64,000 nt of DNA. Source: CAYZIB01 sp964478425. GTDB taxonomy: Bacteria; Bacillota_I; Bacilli_A; Acholeplasmatales; WRBM01. A model generated the notes under the pieces. It had not been told where the DNA came from. It saw only the letters and a program-made list of their open reading frames with translations, and searched no databases. The translations under genes were made by a program, and so were the position numbers. The stretch's first letter is position 1. Each line of letters opens with the position of its first letter. The stretch is taken from NCBI GenBank assembly GCA_964478425.1, contig CAYZIB010000001.1:1-64000 (forward strand), in the 5' to 3' direction. Shown here piece after piece: positions 44,183 through 52,118 of the stretch.

Positions 44183-44950
44183 ATGAAAATATTATTTATA
44201 GGCGACGTATATGGCGATTTAGGAAAAGAAATACTTAAAAAAAATCTTCCTTATTTAAAAGAAAAATATAATTATAATTTGTTAATTGTAAATGGTGAAA
44301 ATGCAAGTAAATATGGTAGAGGATTAAATTATAAAAGCTATAAAGAGTTTATGGAAATGAAAGTTAATTTAGTTACACTTGGTAATCATGCATTTTCACA
44401 AAATGATATATATGATTTTATAGATAATTCAAATGTTATTAGACCAGCAAATTTTTATAATGTAAATGGAAAAGGATATCACATTATTAATTTTAATGGT
44501 AAAAAAGTTTTAGTAATAAATATTATGGGTAGAACTATGATTAATTTTCCATTAGATTGTCCATTTAGAACTGTCGATGAAATATTAAAAAAAGAAAAAT
44601 ATGATTATGCTATAGTAGATTTTCATGCAGAAGCAACAAGTGAAAAAATTGCTATGGGTTGGTATTTAGATGGGAAAGTGAATGCTGTATTAGGTACACA
44701 TACCCATGTTCAAACCGCAGATTTAAGAATACTTCCTAATAAAACAATATATATTACTGATGTTGGAATGACAGGTCCTAAAGATGGTGTTATAGGTGTT
44801 AATAAAGAAATTATTATAAATAGATTTATTAATGGCATGTCAAAACAAAATTTTCCAGAACAAGGTTTAGGACAATTAAATGGAGTTATATTAGATTTTA
44901 CAGATAAATTTAATCCGAAAGCTGAAAGAATTTCTATTATAGAGGAATAA
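44183..44950 (+). CDS. ymdB: YmdB metallophosphoesterase
   Basis: A 255-residue phosphodiesterase of the YmdB family, normal length. Metal-binding motifs run in order: GDVYGDLG, NGENAS, LGNHAF, DFHAEATSEK and GTHTHVQTAD. Bacillus YmdB hydrolyses 2',3'-cyclic nucleotides and influences the choice between motility and biofilm. It keeps the conserved rny-ymdB-spoVS order. Confidence 0.95.
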   Translation: MKILFIGDVYGDLGKEILKKNLPYLKEKYNYNLLIVNGENASKYGRGLNYKSYKEFMEMKVNLVTLGNHAFSQNDIYDFIDNSNVIRPANFYNVNGKGYHIINFNGKKVLVINIMGRTMINFPLDCPFRTVDEILKKEKYDYAIVDFHAEATSEKIAMGWYLDGKVNAVLGTHTHVQTADLRILPNKTIYITDVGMTGPKDGVIGVNKEIIINRFINGMSKQNFPEQGLGQLNGVILDFTDKFNPKAERISIIEE

Positions 44951-45004
44951 TTATATTCATTTTGCATATATTTTAATATAACAAGTGAATATAAAGGAGG
45001 AAAT

Positions 45005-45265
45005 ATGGAAATTATTAAAGTATCAACAACATCAAAACCTAATTCAGTTGCAGGTGCACTAGCTAATGTTTTAAAAGAACAAAAACAAATCGAAGTACAA
45101 GCAATTGGCGCAGGAGCTATTAATCAAGCAATAAAAGCCGTAGCAATTGCAAGAGGTTATGTTGCTCCAAGTGGGAAAGATTTAGTTTGTATACCAGCAT
45201 TTTCAGATATCTTAATTGATGGAGAAGAAAGAACAGCAATTAAACTAATTGTTAAGGCTGAATAA
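45005..45265 (+). CDS. spoVS: Stage V sporulation protein S
   Basis: An 86-residue protein identical in length to Bacillus SpoVS and highly conserved: KVSTTSKPNSVAGALAN, GAGAINQAIKAVAIARGYV, and AFSDILIDGEERTAIKL. The Alba-like fold may bind nucleic acid. It affects septation and coat assembly in sporulation. The ribosome site AAAGGAGG is strong, and a terminator follows. Confidence 0.97.
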   Translation: MEIIKVSTTSKPNSVAGALANVLKEQKQIEVQAIGAGAINQAIKAVAIARGYVAPSGKDLVCIPAFSDILIDGEERTAIKLIVKAE

Positions 45266-45267
45266 AT

Positions 45268-45288
45268 AGGGTTAATAAACCCTTTTTT
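45268..45288 (+). terminator. Terminator after spoVS
   Basis: AGGGTT (45268-45273) and AACCCT (45278-45283) with an AATA loop, then a T run, three bases after the stop codon. Confidence 0.78.
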
Positions 45289-45290
45289 AT

Positions 45291-45318
45291 TTGTGTTTTA
45301 AAAAATATATAGTATAAT
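45291..45318 (+). promoter_or_regulatory. Promoter of miaB-ricA
   Basis: TTGTGT (45291-45296), a 16-base spacer, then TATAAT (45313-45318), right after the spoVS terminator. Confidence 0.6.
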
Positions 45319-45333
45319 ATTAATGGTGATTTT

Positions 45334-46758
45334 ATGAAAATAGATAATATAATGCCAAGTTTAAATAATGCTAGAAAAAGATCAAAAGAACTTGTAAAAG
45401 AATTTGATTTTGTTTTAGATGATAAATTAAAGAATATTGGCGAAGGAAAAAAATATAGTGTTCAAACTTATGGATGTCAAGGAAATGAAGCTGATTCAGA
45501 AACTATATCTGGAATATTAGAACTTATTGGATTTTCTAAATCTGATACTGATGATGCTGATATAGTTATTTTAAATACATGTGCAATAAGAGAAAATGCA
45601 GAAAATAGAATTTGGGGAGAGTTAGGTAGACTAAAATCCTTAAAAAATAATAAAGAATTATTAATTGGTATATGTGGATGTATGCCACAAGAAGAAGTTG
45701 TTGTAAATAAAATTATTTCAAAATATCCTTATTTAGATTTAATATTTGGAACACATAATATATTTAGACTACCAGAATTAATTAAAAAAAGATATGATAC
45801 AAAAAAAATGGTTGTAGAAGTTTTTTCTAAAGAAGGAGATATTTATGAAAATATTCCGAAAATAAGAGAAAACAAACATAAAGCCTGGGTTAATATAATG
45901 TATGGATGTGATGAGTTTTGTACTTATTGTATAGTTCCATATACAAGAGGAAAAGAACGATCTAGAAGTCCTAAAAAAATAATTGAAGAAGTAACTTCTT
46001 TAGTTAAAGAAGGATATAGTGAAGTAACACTTCTTGGTCAAAATGTAAATGCATATGGTAAGGATTTAATTTATTCAAATTATACATTTGGTAATTTATT
46101 ATATGATCTAGATAAAACAGGAATAAAAAGAATTAGATTTACAACTTCACATCCTCGCGATTTAGATGATTTAACTATTAATGCTATTAAAGATTGTAAA
46201 TCAGTAATGCCACACATTCATTTGCCAGTTCAAAGTGGGAGTACTGATATATTAAAAAAAATGAACCGTAAATATACAAAAGAAGATTATTTAATATTAG
46301 TTGATAAATTGAAAAAAGCTGTTCCTGATATTGCAATTACAACTGATATTATAGTTGGTTTTCCAAATGAATCAGATAATGATTTTTTAGAAACATTAGA
46401 TTTAGTAGATAAAGTAAATTTTGAAGGAGCATTCACATTTATTTATTCAAAAAGAGAAGGAACACCTGCTGCTAGATACGAAGATTTTATTTCTCCAGAA
46501 GTGAAAAAAGAAAGGTTATATAAATTAAATGAAAAAATTAATTTAGGTTATCTAAATGGCAATAAAAGGTTTTTAAATAAAGTTGTATATGTTTTAGTTG
46601 ATGAAATATCAAAAAATAATCCTGAATTTTTGCAAGGATATTCTGAACATAATAAACTAGTTAATTTTAAGGGAGATCCAAGTTTGATTGGTAAAATTGT
46701 TCCTGTATTAATTACAGAAGCTAAAACTTGGTTTTTAATTGGTAAATTAGATGAATAA
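45334..46758 (+). CDS. miaB: tRNA methylthiotransferase MiaB
   Basis: A 474-residue radical SAM enzyme. The N-terminal cluster cysteines are in TYGCQGNEAD, NTCAIREN and GCMPQEE; the radical SAM motif is CDEFCTYCIVPYTRG; a TRAM domain ends the protein. It adds the methylthio group at C2 of i6A37 in tRNAs that read U-starting codons. The partner enzyme MiaA, which makes i6A37, is encoded at 53918. It overlaps ricA by eight bases. Confidence 0.95.
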   Translation: MKIDNIMPSLNNARKRSKELVKEFDFVLDDKLKNIGEGKKYSVQTYGCQGNEADSETISGILELIGFSKSDTDDADIVILNTCAIRENAENRIWGELGRLKSLKNNKELLIGICGCMPQEEVVVNKIISKYPYLDLIFGTHNIFRLPELIKKRYDTKKMVVEVFSKEGDIYENIPKIRENKHKAWVNIMYGCDEFCTYCIVPYTRGKERSRSPKKIIEEVTSLVKEGYSEVTLLGQNVNAYGKDLIYSNYTFGNLLYDLDKTGIKRIRFTTSHPRDLDDLTINAIKDCKSVMPHIHLPVQSGSTDILKKMNRKYTKEDYLILVDKLKKAVPDIAITTDIIVGFPNESDNDFLETLDLVDKVNFEGAFTFIYSKREGTPAARYEDFISPEVKKERLYKLNEKINLGYLNGNKRFLNKVVYVLVDEISKNNPEFLQGYSEHNKLVNFKGDPSLIGKIVPVLITEAKTWFLIGKLDE

Positions 46759-47050
46759 AGTTGATGAATTAATTTTAATGTTAAATAATGATATTTCATT
46801 AATAGAATATAAGAAATTTGAAAATATTATTAATAATGATGAATATTATATAAATTTAATTAATAAAATTAAACAGGCTCAAAAAAAATATTTAAATAAT
46901 AAAACGATAGAAAATAAAGAAGAATTAGAAAAATTAAACGATTTATTTTATAACGATATCAATATATCAAGATATCTTGAATATATTGATGATTTGAATA
47001 ATAAAATTCAAACCGTAATAAATATAATTAATGATTCTATAAAACAATGA
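46751..47050 (+). CDS. ricA: RicA/YmcA-like regulator (YlbF/YmcA family)
   Basis: A 99-residue helical protein directly after miaB, the position of ymcA in Bacillus. It has the family's long helices with coiled-coil character. It is shorter than Bacillus YmcA (about 143) and has no cysteine at all, whereas the Bacillus protein uses a C-terminal cysteine tail in the Fe-S cluster of the RicA-RicF-RicT complex. That complex steers RNase Y processing and development. The assignment rests on position and fold pattern as much as on sequence. Confidence 0.75.
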   Translation: MNKVDELILMLNNDISLIEYKKFENIINNDEYYINLINKIKQAQKKYLNNKTIENKEELEKLNDLFYNDINISRYLEYIDDLNNKIQTVINIINDSIKQ

Positions 47051-47080
47051 AGTACAAATATTTTAATTTGTACTTTTTTA
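47050..47080 (+). terminator. Terminator after ricA
   Basis: AAGTACAAAT (47050-47059) and ATTTGTACTT (47066-47075) form a perfect 10-bp stem with a six-base loop and a T run. Confidence 0.85.
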
Positions 47081-47095
47081 TTTTCATATAATGAA

Positions 47096-47125
47096 ATGTC
47101 ATTTATTTTTTTTATACATATAATA
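47096..47125 (+). promoter_or_regulatory. cotE promoter region, mixed sigma-A and sigma-K/E features
   Basis: ATGTCA (47096-47101) and TATAAT (47119-47124) are 17 bases apart. Overlapping this, CATATAATA (47117-47125) matches the sigma-K -10 consensus CATANNNTA. In Bacillus cotE is read by sigma-E and sigma-K, and sigK is present in this window. The -35 for a sporulation sigma is not clear. Confidence 0.4.
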
Positions 47126-47145
47126 AATGTAGGAGGTGTTCTAAA

Positions 47146-47667
47146 TTGGAAGAAATTCGTGAAATAGTTACAAAAGCTGTTATATCTAAAGGAAAAAAAC
47201 AAATCAATATAACAGATGAAATAAAATTAGAAAATAAACCATATAGTGTTCTTGGATGTTGGATTATTAATCATAATTTTAGTGCTAAAGAAAATAATGA
47301 TATAGTAGTTGTTTCTGGAAATTTTGAAATTAATGTATGGTATTCATTAGATGAAAATAAAAAAACTGAAGTGGTAAGAAAAAATATATCATATGAAAAA
47401 GAAATTTATACTAAACAAATTATTAAAGAATACATAGAAAATAGTAATAATATTTTAGTTAGAGTTTTGAAAAGTCCTAAATGTAATGATGCAAAAATAA
47501 ATGGTAATAATATTTTAATATCAGTAGAATTAGAATTAGTAGCAGAAATAATAGGAGAGACGAAAATGCAGGTTACAGTATTTAATGAACCTGAAATTTT
47601 TTCAGAAGAAGATGATTTTGAAAACCAAATAAATGAAGATTTCTTAGAGGAAAATAAGGTGGAATAA
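47146..47667 (+). CDS. cotE: Spore outer coat assembly protein CotE
   Basis: A 173-residue protein matching CotE closely: EEIREIVTKAVISKGKK at the start, then VLGCWIINHNFSA, INVWYSLDENKKTEVV and LVAEIIGETKMQV. The acidic C-terminal tail (SEEDDFENQINEDFLEEN) is also typical. CotE is the morphogenetic protein that attaches the outer coat. The start is TTG at 47146, supported by AGGAGGTG. Its place between ymcA and mutS is as in Bacillus, except for one extra gene before mutS. Confidence 0.95.
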   Translation: MEEIREIVTKAVISKGKKQINITDEIKLENKPYSVLGCWIINHNFSAKENNDIVVVSGNFEINVWYSLDENKKTEVVRKNISYEKEIYTKQIIKEYIENSNNILVRVLKSPKCNDAKINGNNILISVELELVAEIIGETKMQVTVFNEPEIFSEEDDFENQINEDFLEENKVE

Positions 47668-47680
47668 TACCACCTTTTTT
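47656..47680 (+). terminator. Terminator overlapping the cotE stop
   Basis: AAGGTGG (47656-47662) and CCACCTT (47670-47676) with a seven-base loop and a T run. The left arm encodes the last cotE codons. Confidence 0.8.
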
Positions 47681-47794
47681 AAAAGTTTATTGTGTTGTTA
47701 CACACTTTACTTATAAATTTTTAGACAAAAAAAGATTAAATGTCCTTAAAAAGGTATATCTATGCAATTTTTTAAAAAAAAATTAAAAAAACTA

Positions 47795-47823
47795 TTGTTT
47801 ATTAAATAATTTTATTTTATAAT
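47795..47823 (+). promoter_or_regulatory. Promoter of the SAP-like membrane protein gene
   Basis: TTGTTT (47795-47800) and TATAAT (47818-47823) are separated by 17 bases, giving the gene its own vegetative-type promoter. Confidence 0.65.
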
Positions 47824-47851
47824 ATTATTAAGAATGTGTGGAGGTGTTTCT

Positions 47852-49510
47852 ATGAAGTTTTTAGATCGTGGGAGTATTTTAAATATTAATGGAACTAATA
47901 TGACAGTAAGTGAAGTTATATCTATTTTAAAAAAGGTTCCATCATATGAAATTGTTGAATTATTTGGTAAAAATAATAAATTACTTCCTCGTACTGCAAG
48001 AATGAAAGTTTTAAAAAATTTATTAAATGATGATGTACAAAAAACAAGAATTAGAGGTGTTAATTTATCTGATGAAATTAATTACCGCTTAAATTGGTAT
48101 AATAATTTTTCTGAATATCAATTGTGTGAACTTATCCCTTTATTTTCAAGTTGGGATGAAAAATTAGAAGAATATTATTTAGAAGATATTTGGTTAATGC
48201 TTTTACAAGTTGCAAATGAAATGGGAGTTACTGATGAAGAATTAACTAACTTAATATTAAAAGCAAGTAATGCGCCAGTAGTACCACTTGAAACAAGTAG
48301 AGACTTTAATAAAGGAATTGATCCGTTATTTTATGATTATTCAGGATGCTTAGATGGTATTACAATTGGAACATTTAGAGATTGTTTAATTAACAGTTCT
48401 ACATTAGTTGAATTAAGAGAAATTGGAAAAAAATATAATGTTAATGTTCCAAGAAGAATAAAAAAAGAGCAATTAGTTGAAATTATTTTAGATAATATGG
48501 ATAAACAAGATGTTCTTGATCGTGAAAAAGTTAAAGAATCATTAATGGATAAATCAGTTATACAATTGCAAAGATTTGCTAAAGATAATAATATAAAAGC
48601 ATCTGTTGAATTAAAAAAAGAAGATATTATTGAATATATTATTTCAAATTTAGAATTTGATACTACTAAATTAGAAAAAGTAATTCAACTACCTGTTATA
48701 AATATTACACCAAGATTCTTATTAGTTGATGCTTCTAAAAAATATATGGTTGAAGCTGAAGAAGAAACTGCTACTGAAGAAACATATGAAGAAGTATTAG
48801 AACCAACTATAGAAGAAGAAAAAGTTGAAGAAGTAGCTGAAGAAGTATTAGAACCAACTATAGAAGAAGAAAAAGTTGAAGAAGTAGTAGAAAAAGTAGT
48901 TGAACCTGTTACTGAACAAAAAATTGATAATACAGATATTAAATCATTAACTGAAGCTATTAATGGTTTAAAAGATGAAATTGCTAAATTATTTGCATCA
49001 ATTGAAGTAGTTGAAGAAGAACAAGAACCAGAAACTAAACAAGATGATAATCAAGATGTTGTTGAAGAATTAGTAAAAATTCAAGGACAAGTTGAAGAAG
49101 TTAAAGAAAAATTAAATAAAAAAGAAGAAGAAGTAAAAGGAATCAACGAATTAAATCCAACAATTGTTGAATCATTTAAAAATGATACTTCTAAATCATT
49201 ATCAAATGATGAAATGAATACATATGTTGAAGAAACTGTAAAACAATCTCCAAGTGATGAATATTGCAAAAGAGAATTAAAATTCCAACAAGAATTTAAC
49301 AAAGTTTATGCTAAACATCCAGTAAAATCATTTTTTAAAGCTATTTTATGGTTAGTATATTATTTAATTTTAATTGCAATTGTTTTAGGAGTAGTGTTTG
49401 TAGCATATTATTTAGTTGTTGCATTTACAAATTTAGAAGCACCTACAAATGAATTTTTAAGAAAAATATTTGATTTCGTTGATCAATATTTAAATTTAAC
49501 TAGTAAATAA
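47852..49510 (+). CDS. Large SAP-like, acidic, tail-anchored membrane protein, unknown
   Basis: A 552-residue protein of no family I recognise. Residues about 16-60 form a helical region with LPRTARMKVLKNLL. SAP/Rho-N-like helix-extended-helix units occur at about 183-218 (LREIGKKYNVNVPRRIKKEQL) and 230-268 (LQRFAKDNNIKASVELKKEDI), a fold that often binds nucleic acid. Residues about 300-480 are Glu/Val-rich coiled coil with a 17-residue tandem repeat (EEVLEPTIEEEKVEEV). A single transmembrane helix is at about 497-526. The acidic linker would let the SAP-like part reach away from the membrane. It has its own promoter and GGAGGTG ribosome site, and lies between cotE and mutS. Confidence 0.75.
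   Translation: MKFLDRGSILNINGTNMTVSEVISILKKVPSYEIVELFGKNNKLLPRTARMKVLKNLLNDDVQKTRIRGVNLSDEINYRLNWYNNFSEYQLCELIPLFSSWDEKLEEYYLEDIWLMLLQVANEMGVTDEELTNLILKASNAPVVPLETSRDFNKGIDPLFYDYSGCLDGITIGTFRDCLINSSTLVELREIGKKYNVNVPRRIKKEQLVEIILDNMDKQDVLDREKVKESLMDKSVIQLQRFAKDNNIKASVELKKEDIIEYIISNLEFDTTKLEKVIQLPVINITPRFLLVDASKKYMVEAEEETATEETYEEVLEPTIEEEKVEEVAEEVLEPTIEEEKVEEVVEKVVEPVTEQKIDNTDIKSLTEAINGLKDEIAKLFASIEVVEEEQEPETKQDDNQDVVEELVKIQGQVEEVKEKLNKKEEEVKGINELNPTIVESFKNDTSKSLSNDEMNTYVEETVKQSPSDEYCKRELKFQQEFNKVYAKHPVKSFFKAILWLVYYLILIAIVLGVVFVAYYLVVAFTNLEAPTNEFLRKIFDFVDQYLNLTSK
48788..48889 (+). repeat. 51-base in-frame tandem repeat, two copies
   Basis: Copies at 48788-48838 and 48839-48889 differ only in the last codon (GCT versus GTA). 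They encode 17 residues each in the acidic coiled-coil region of the 47852-49510 protein. The near identity points to a recent duplication by slippage or recombination. Confidence 0.9.
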
Positions 49511-49536
49511 AAAAATAGATTAAAGTTGGTGTTAAA

Positions 49537-52107
49537 ATGAAAAAGAATAGTAATAATAAAAAAGAACCAAAATATACACCAATGATGGAGCAGTATTTAG
49601 AAATTAAAAAAGACTATTTAGATACAATAGTCTTTTTTCGATTAGGAGATTTTTACGAAATGTTTTTTGATGATGCTATATTATGTTCAAAAGAATTAGA
49701 AATAGCATTAACCGGAAAAGATGCAGGACAAGAAGAAAGAGTCCCAATGTGTGGAATCCCATATCATGCTGTTGAACCTTATTTAGAAAAATTAATTCAA
49801 AAAAATTATAAGGTTGCCATTGTTGAACAAGTAGAAAATAAACAAAATGAAGATAGTAAAATCGTAAAAAGAGAAGTTGTAAGACTTGTTACTCCAGGAA
49901 CAATTATTGAAGGAAATAATTTAGGAAAAGATAATAATTATTTAGTTGCAATTATTGATAATAAAACTGATTATTCACTTTCTTTTTGTGATTTATCTAC
50001 AGGTGAAATAAATGTTACTACCATATCTAAAGACGATTCAGAATTAATTAGTGAATTATTAGTTTTAAAGACAAGAGAAATAGTGGTTTTTGATGATTTT
50101 AATAAAAAAATATTATCCACACTTAAAAAGAATTATCAAATTGTTGTTTCTTATTCAAAAGAATATGAATTAAGCCCTATTTTTAGTTATATTGTTGATG
50201 ATTTAAATCAAATTGAATATAAAAATGTTTGTGGTTTATTAATTAATTATTTGATTAAAACTCAAAAAAGAGCTTTATCACACCTAAAAAAAGCAAATAT
50301 TTATAATGAAAGACAATATTTAAAAATTGATTATTATTCTAAGAAAAATTTAGAAATAATCCAAACTGTAAGAAATAATCAAAAATATGGTTCATTTTTC
50401 TGGCTTTTAGATAAATGTGAGACAGCAATGGGTTCTAGAATGATGAAAAGATGGATTGATTATCCACTTTTAAATAAAGATGAAATTATTAAAAGATATG
50501 ATTTGGTTGATAAACTAAATGATAATTTTATTATAAAAGAAGAAATTAAAAATTCTTTTAAATCTGTTTATGATTTAGAAAGAATTGTTGGTAGAATATC
50601 TTATGGTAATTGTAATGCTAAAGATTTAGTTCAATTAAAAAGATCATTAAAAAATTTACCATTACTAAAAGATAATTTAAAAAAATTAGATACAAAATTA
50701 TCTATTGAATTATCTTCATTTAATGAACTTAATGAATTATATGAATTACTAGATAAAGCAATTTGTGAAGATCCACCTTTATCAATTAAAGAAGGTGGAA
50801 TAATCAATAGTGGATTTAATAAAACTTTAGACGATTTAAAAAATGCAAGCCAAAATGGAAAAAAATGGTTATTAGATATTGAAAAAAATGAAAAAGAAAA
50901 AACTGGAATAAAAAATTTAAAAATAGGTTATAATCGCGTTTTTGGATATTATATTGAAATATCAAAGGGAAATCTTGATTTAGTAAAACCTGAATTTGGT
51001 TATGAAAGAAAACAAACGATTGCTAATAGTGAAAGATTTATTACAAAAGAATTAAAAGATGTTGAAGATATGATTTTAAATTCTTTAGATAAAAGTATTA
51101 AATTAGAATATGAAATTTTTTGTTCAATAAGAGAAGAAACATTAAAATATGTAAATGATTTACAAAAAATTTCAGATGTTATAAGTGTAGTTGATTGTTT
51201 AATATCTTTTTCAATTATAAGTTTAGAAAATAGATATGTTAGACCAAATATTAATGATAATAATGAAATTACAATTATTTCAGCAAGACATCCTGTAATT
51301 GAAAAAATTCAAGAAGGTATTTTTATTGAAAATGATATTTATTTAAATAAAAATTATAATTTATTATTAATTACAGGTCCTAATATGAGTGGTAAATCAA
51401 CATATATGCGCCAATTAGCATTAATAATTATTATGGCTCAAATTGGTTGCTTTGTTCCTGCTGAATCTGCTAATTTATATATTTTTGATCAAATATTTAC
51501 TCGTATAGGTGCAGCAGATGATTTAATTAGTGGACAATCAACATTTATGGTTGAAATGCTTGAAGCAAATTATGCTTTAAAACATGCAACTACAAGATCA
51601 TTAATTTTATTTGATGAAATAGGAAGAGGAACAGCTACATATGATGGTATGGCTATAGCTCAATCAATTATTGAATATATACATGAAAAAATAGGTTGTG
51701 CAAGTTTATTTTCTACACATTATCATGAATTGATTAATCTTGAAAATTCGCTTAATAGATTAAAAAATATTCATGTTACTGCTAAAGAAGGAAATAATGG
51801 AATTGTTTTTTTACATAAGATAAAAGAAGGCCCATCTGATAAATCATTTGGTATAAATGTTGCAGAACTTGCTAAACTTCCTAAATCATTAATTAGAAGA
51901 AGTAAAGAATTATTAGATCTATATGAATCAAATAATAAAATAGAAATAAAATCAGATTTATTTAATTTTGATAATTATGAGATGTTTGAAGAAGAAAAAA
52001 ATGAAGTTACAAATCCTATAATTGAAGAATTAAATAATTTGGATTTAGAAAATATAACTGCAAAACAAGCATTAGATATTTTATATGATTTAAAAAATAA
52101 ATTATAG
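49537..52107 (+). CDS. mutS: DNA mismatch repair protein MutS
   Basis: A 856-residue MutS1 of normal length. The mismatch-reading motif is in RLGDFYEMFFDDA, and the clamp and lever region includes KKWLLDIEK. The ATPase has GPNMSGKSTYMRQ, the signature FMVEMLEAN and Walker B ILFDEIGRGTATYDG. It recognises mismatches and recruits MutL, encoded next. Confidence 0.96.
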   Translation: MKKNSNNKKEPKYTPMMEQYLEIKKDYLDTIVFFRLGDFYEMFFDDAILCSKELEIALTGKDAGQEERVPMCGIPYHAVEPYLEKLIQKNYKVAIVEQVENKQNEDSKIVKREVVRLVTPGTIIEGNNLGKDNNYLVAIIDNKTDYSLSFCDLSTGEINVTTISKDDSELISELLVLKTREIVVFDDFNKKILSTLKKNYQIVVSYSKEYELSPIFSYIVDDLNQIEYKNVCGLLINYLIKTQKRALSHLKKANIYNERQYLKIDYYSKKNLEIIQTVRNNQKYGSFFWLLDKCETAMGSRMMKRWIDYPLLNKDEIIKRYDLVDKLNDNFIIKEEIKNSFKSVYDLERIVGRISYGNCNAKDLVQLKRSLKNLPLLKDNLKKLDTKLSIELSSFNELNELYELLDKAICEDPPLSIKEGGIINSGFNKTLDDLKNASQNGKKWLLDIEKNEKEKTGIKNLKIGYNRVFGYYIEISKGNLDLVKPEFGYERKQTIANSERFITKELKDVEDMILNSLDKSIKLEYEIFCSIREETLKYVNDLQKISDVISVVDCLISFSIISLENRYVRPNINDNNEITIISARHPVIEKIQEGIFIENDIYLNKNYNLLLITGPNMSGKSTYMRQLALIIIMAQIGCFVPAESANLYIFDQIFTRIGAADDLISGQSTFMVEMLEANYALKHATTRSLILFDEIGRGTATYDGMAIAQSIIEYIHEKIGCASLFSTHYHELINLENSLNRLKNIHVTAKEGNNGIVFLHKIKEGPSDKSFGINVAELAKLPKSLIRRSKELLDLYESNNKIEIKSDLFNFDNYEMFEEEKNEVTNPIIEELNNLDLENITAKQALDILYDLKNKL

Positions 52108-52118
52108 GATGTGATTAT

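Noticed and set aside
47763..47810. A 15-codon frame (MQFFKKKLKKLLFIK) upstream of the 552-residue protein
   Set aside because: It is extremely A/T-rich, has a weak ribosome site and overlaps the -35 of the downstream promoter, so chance is more likely.
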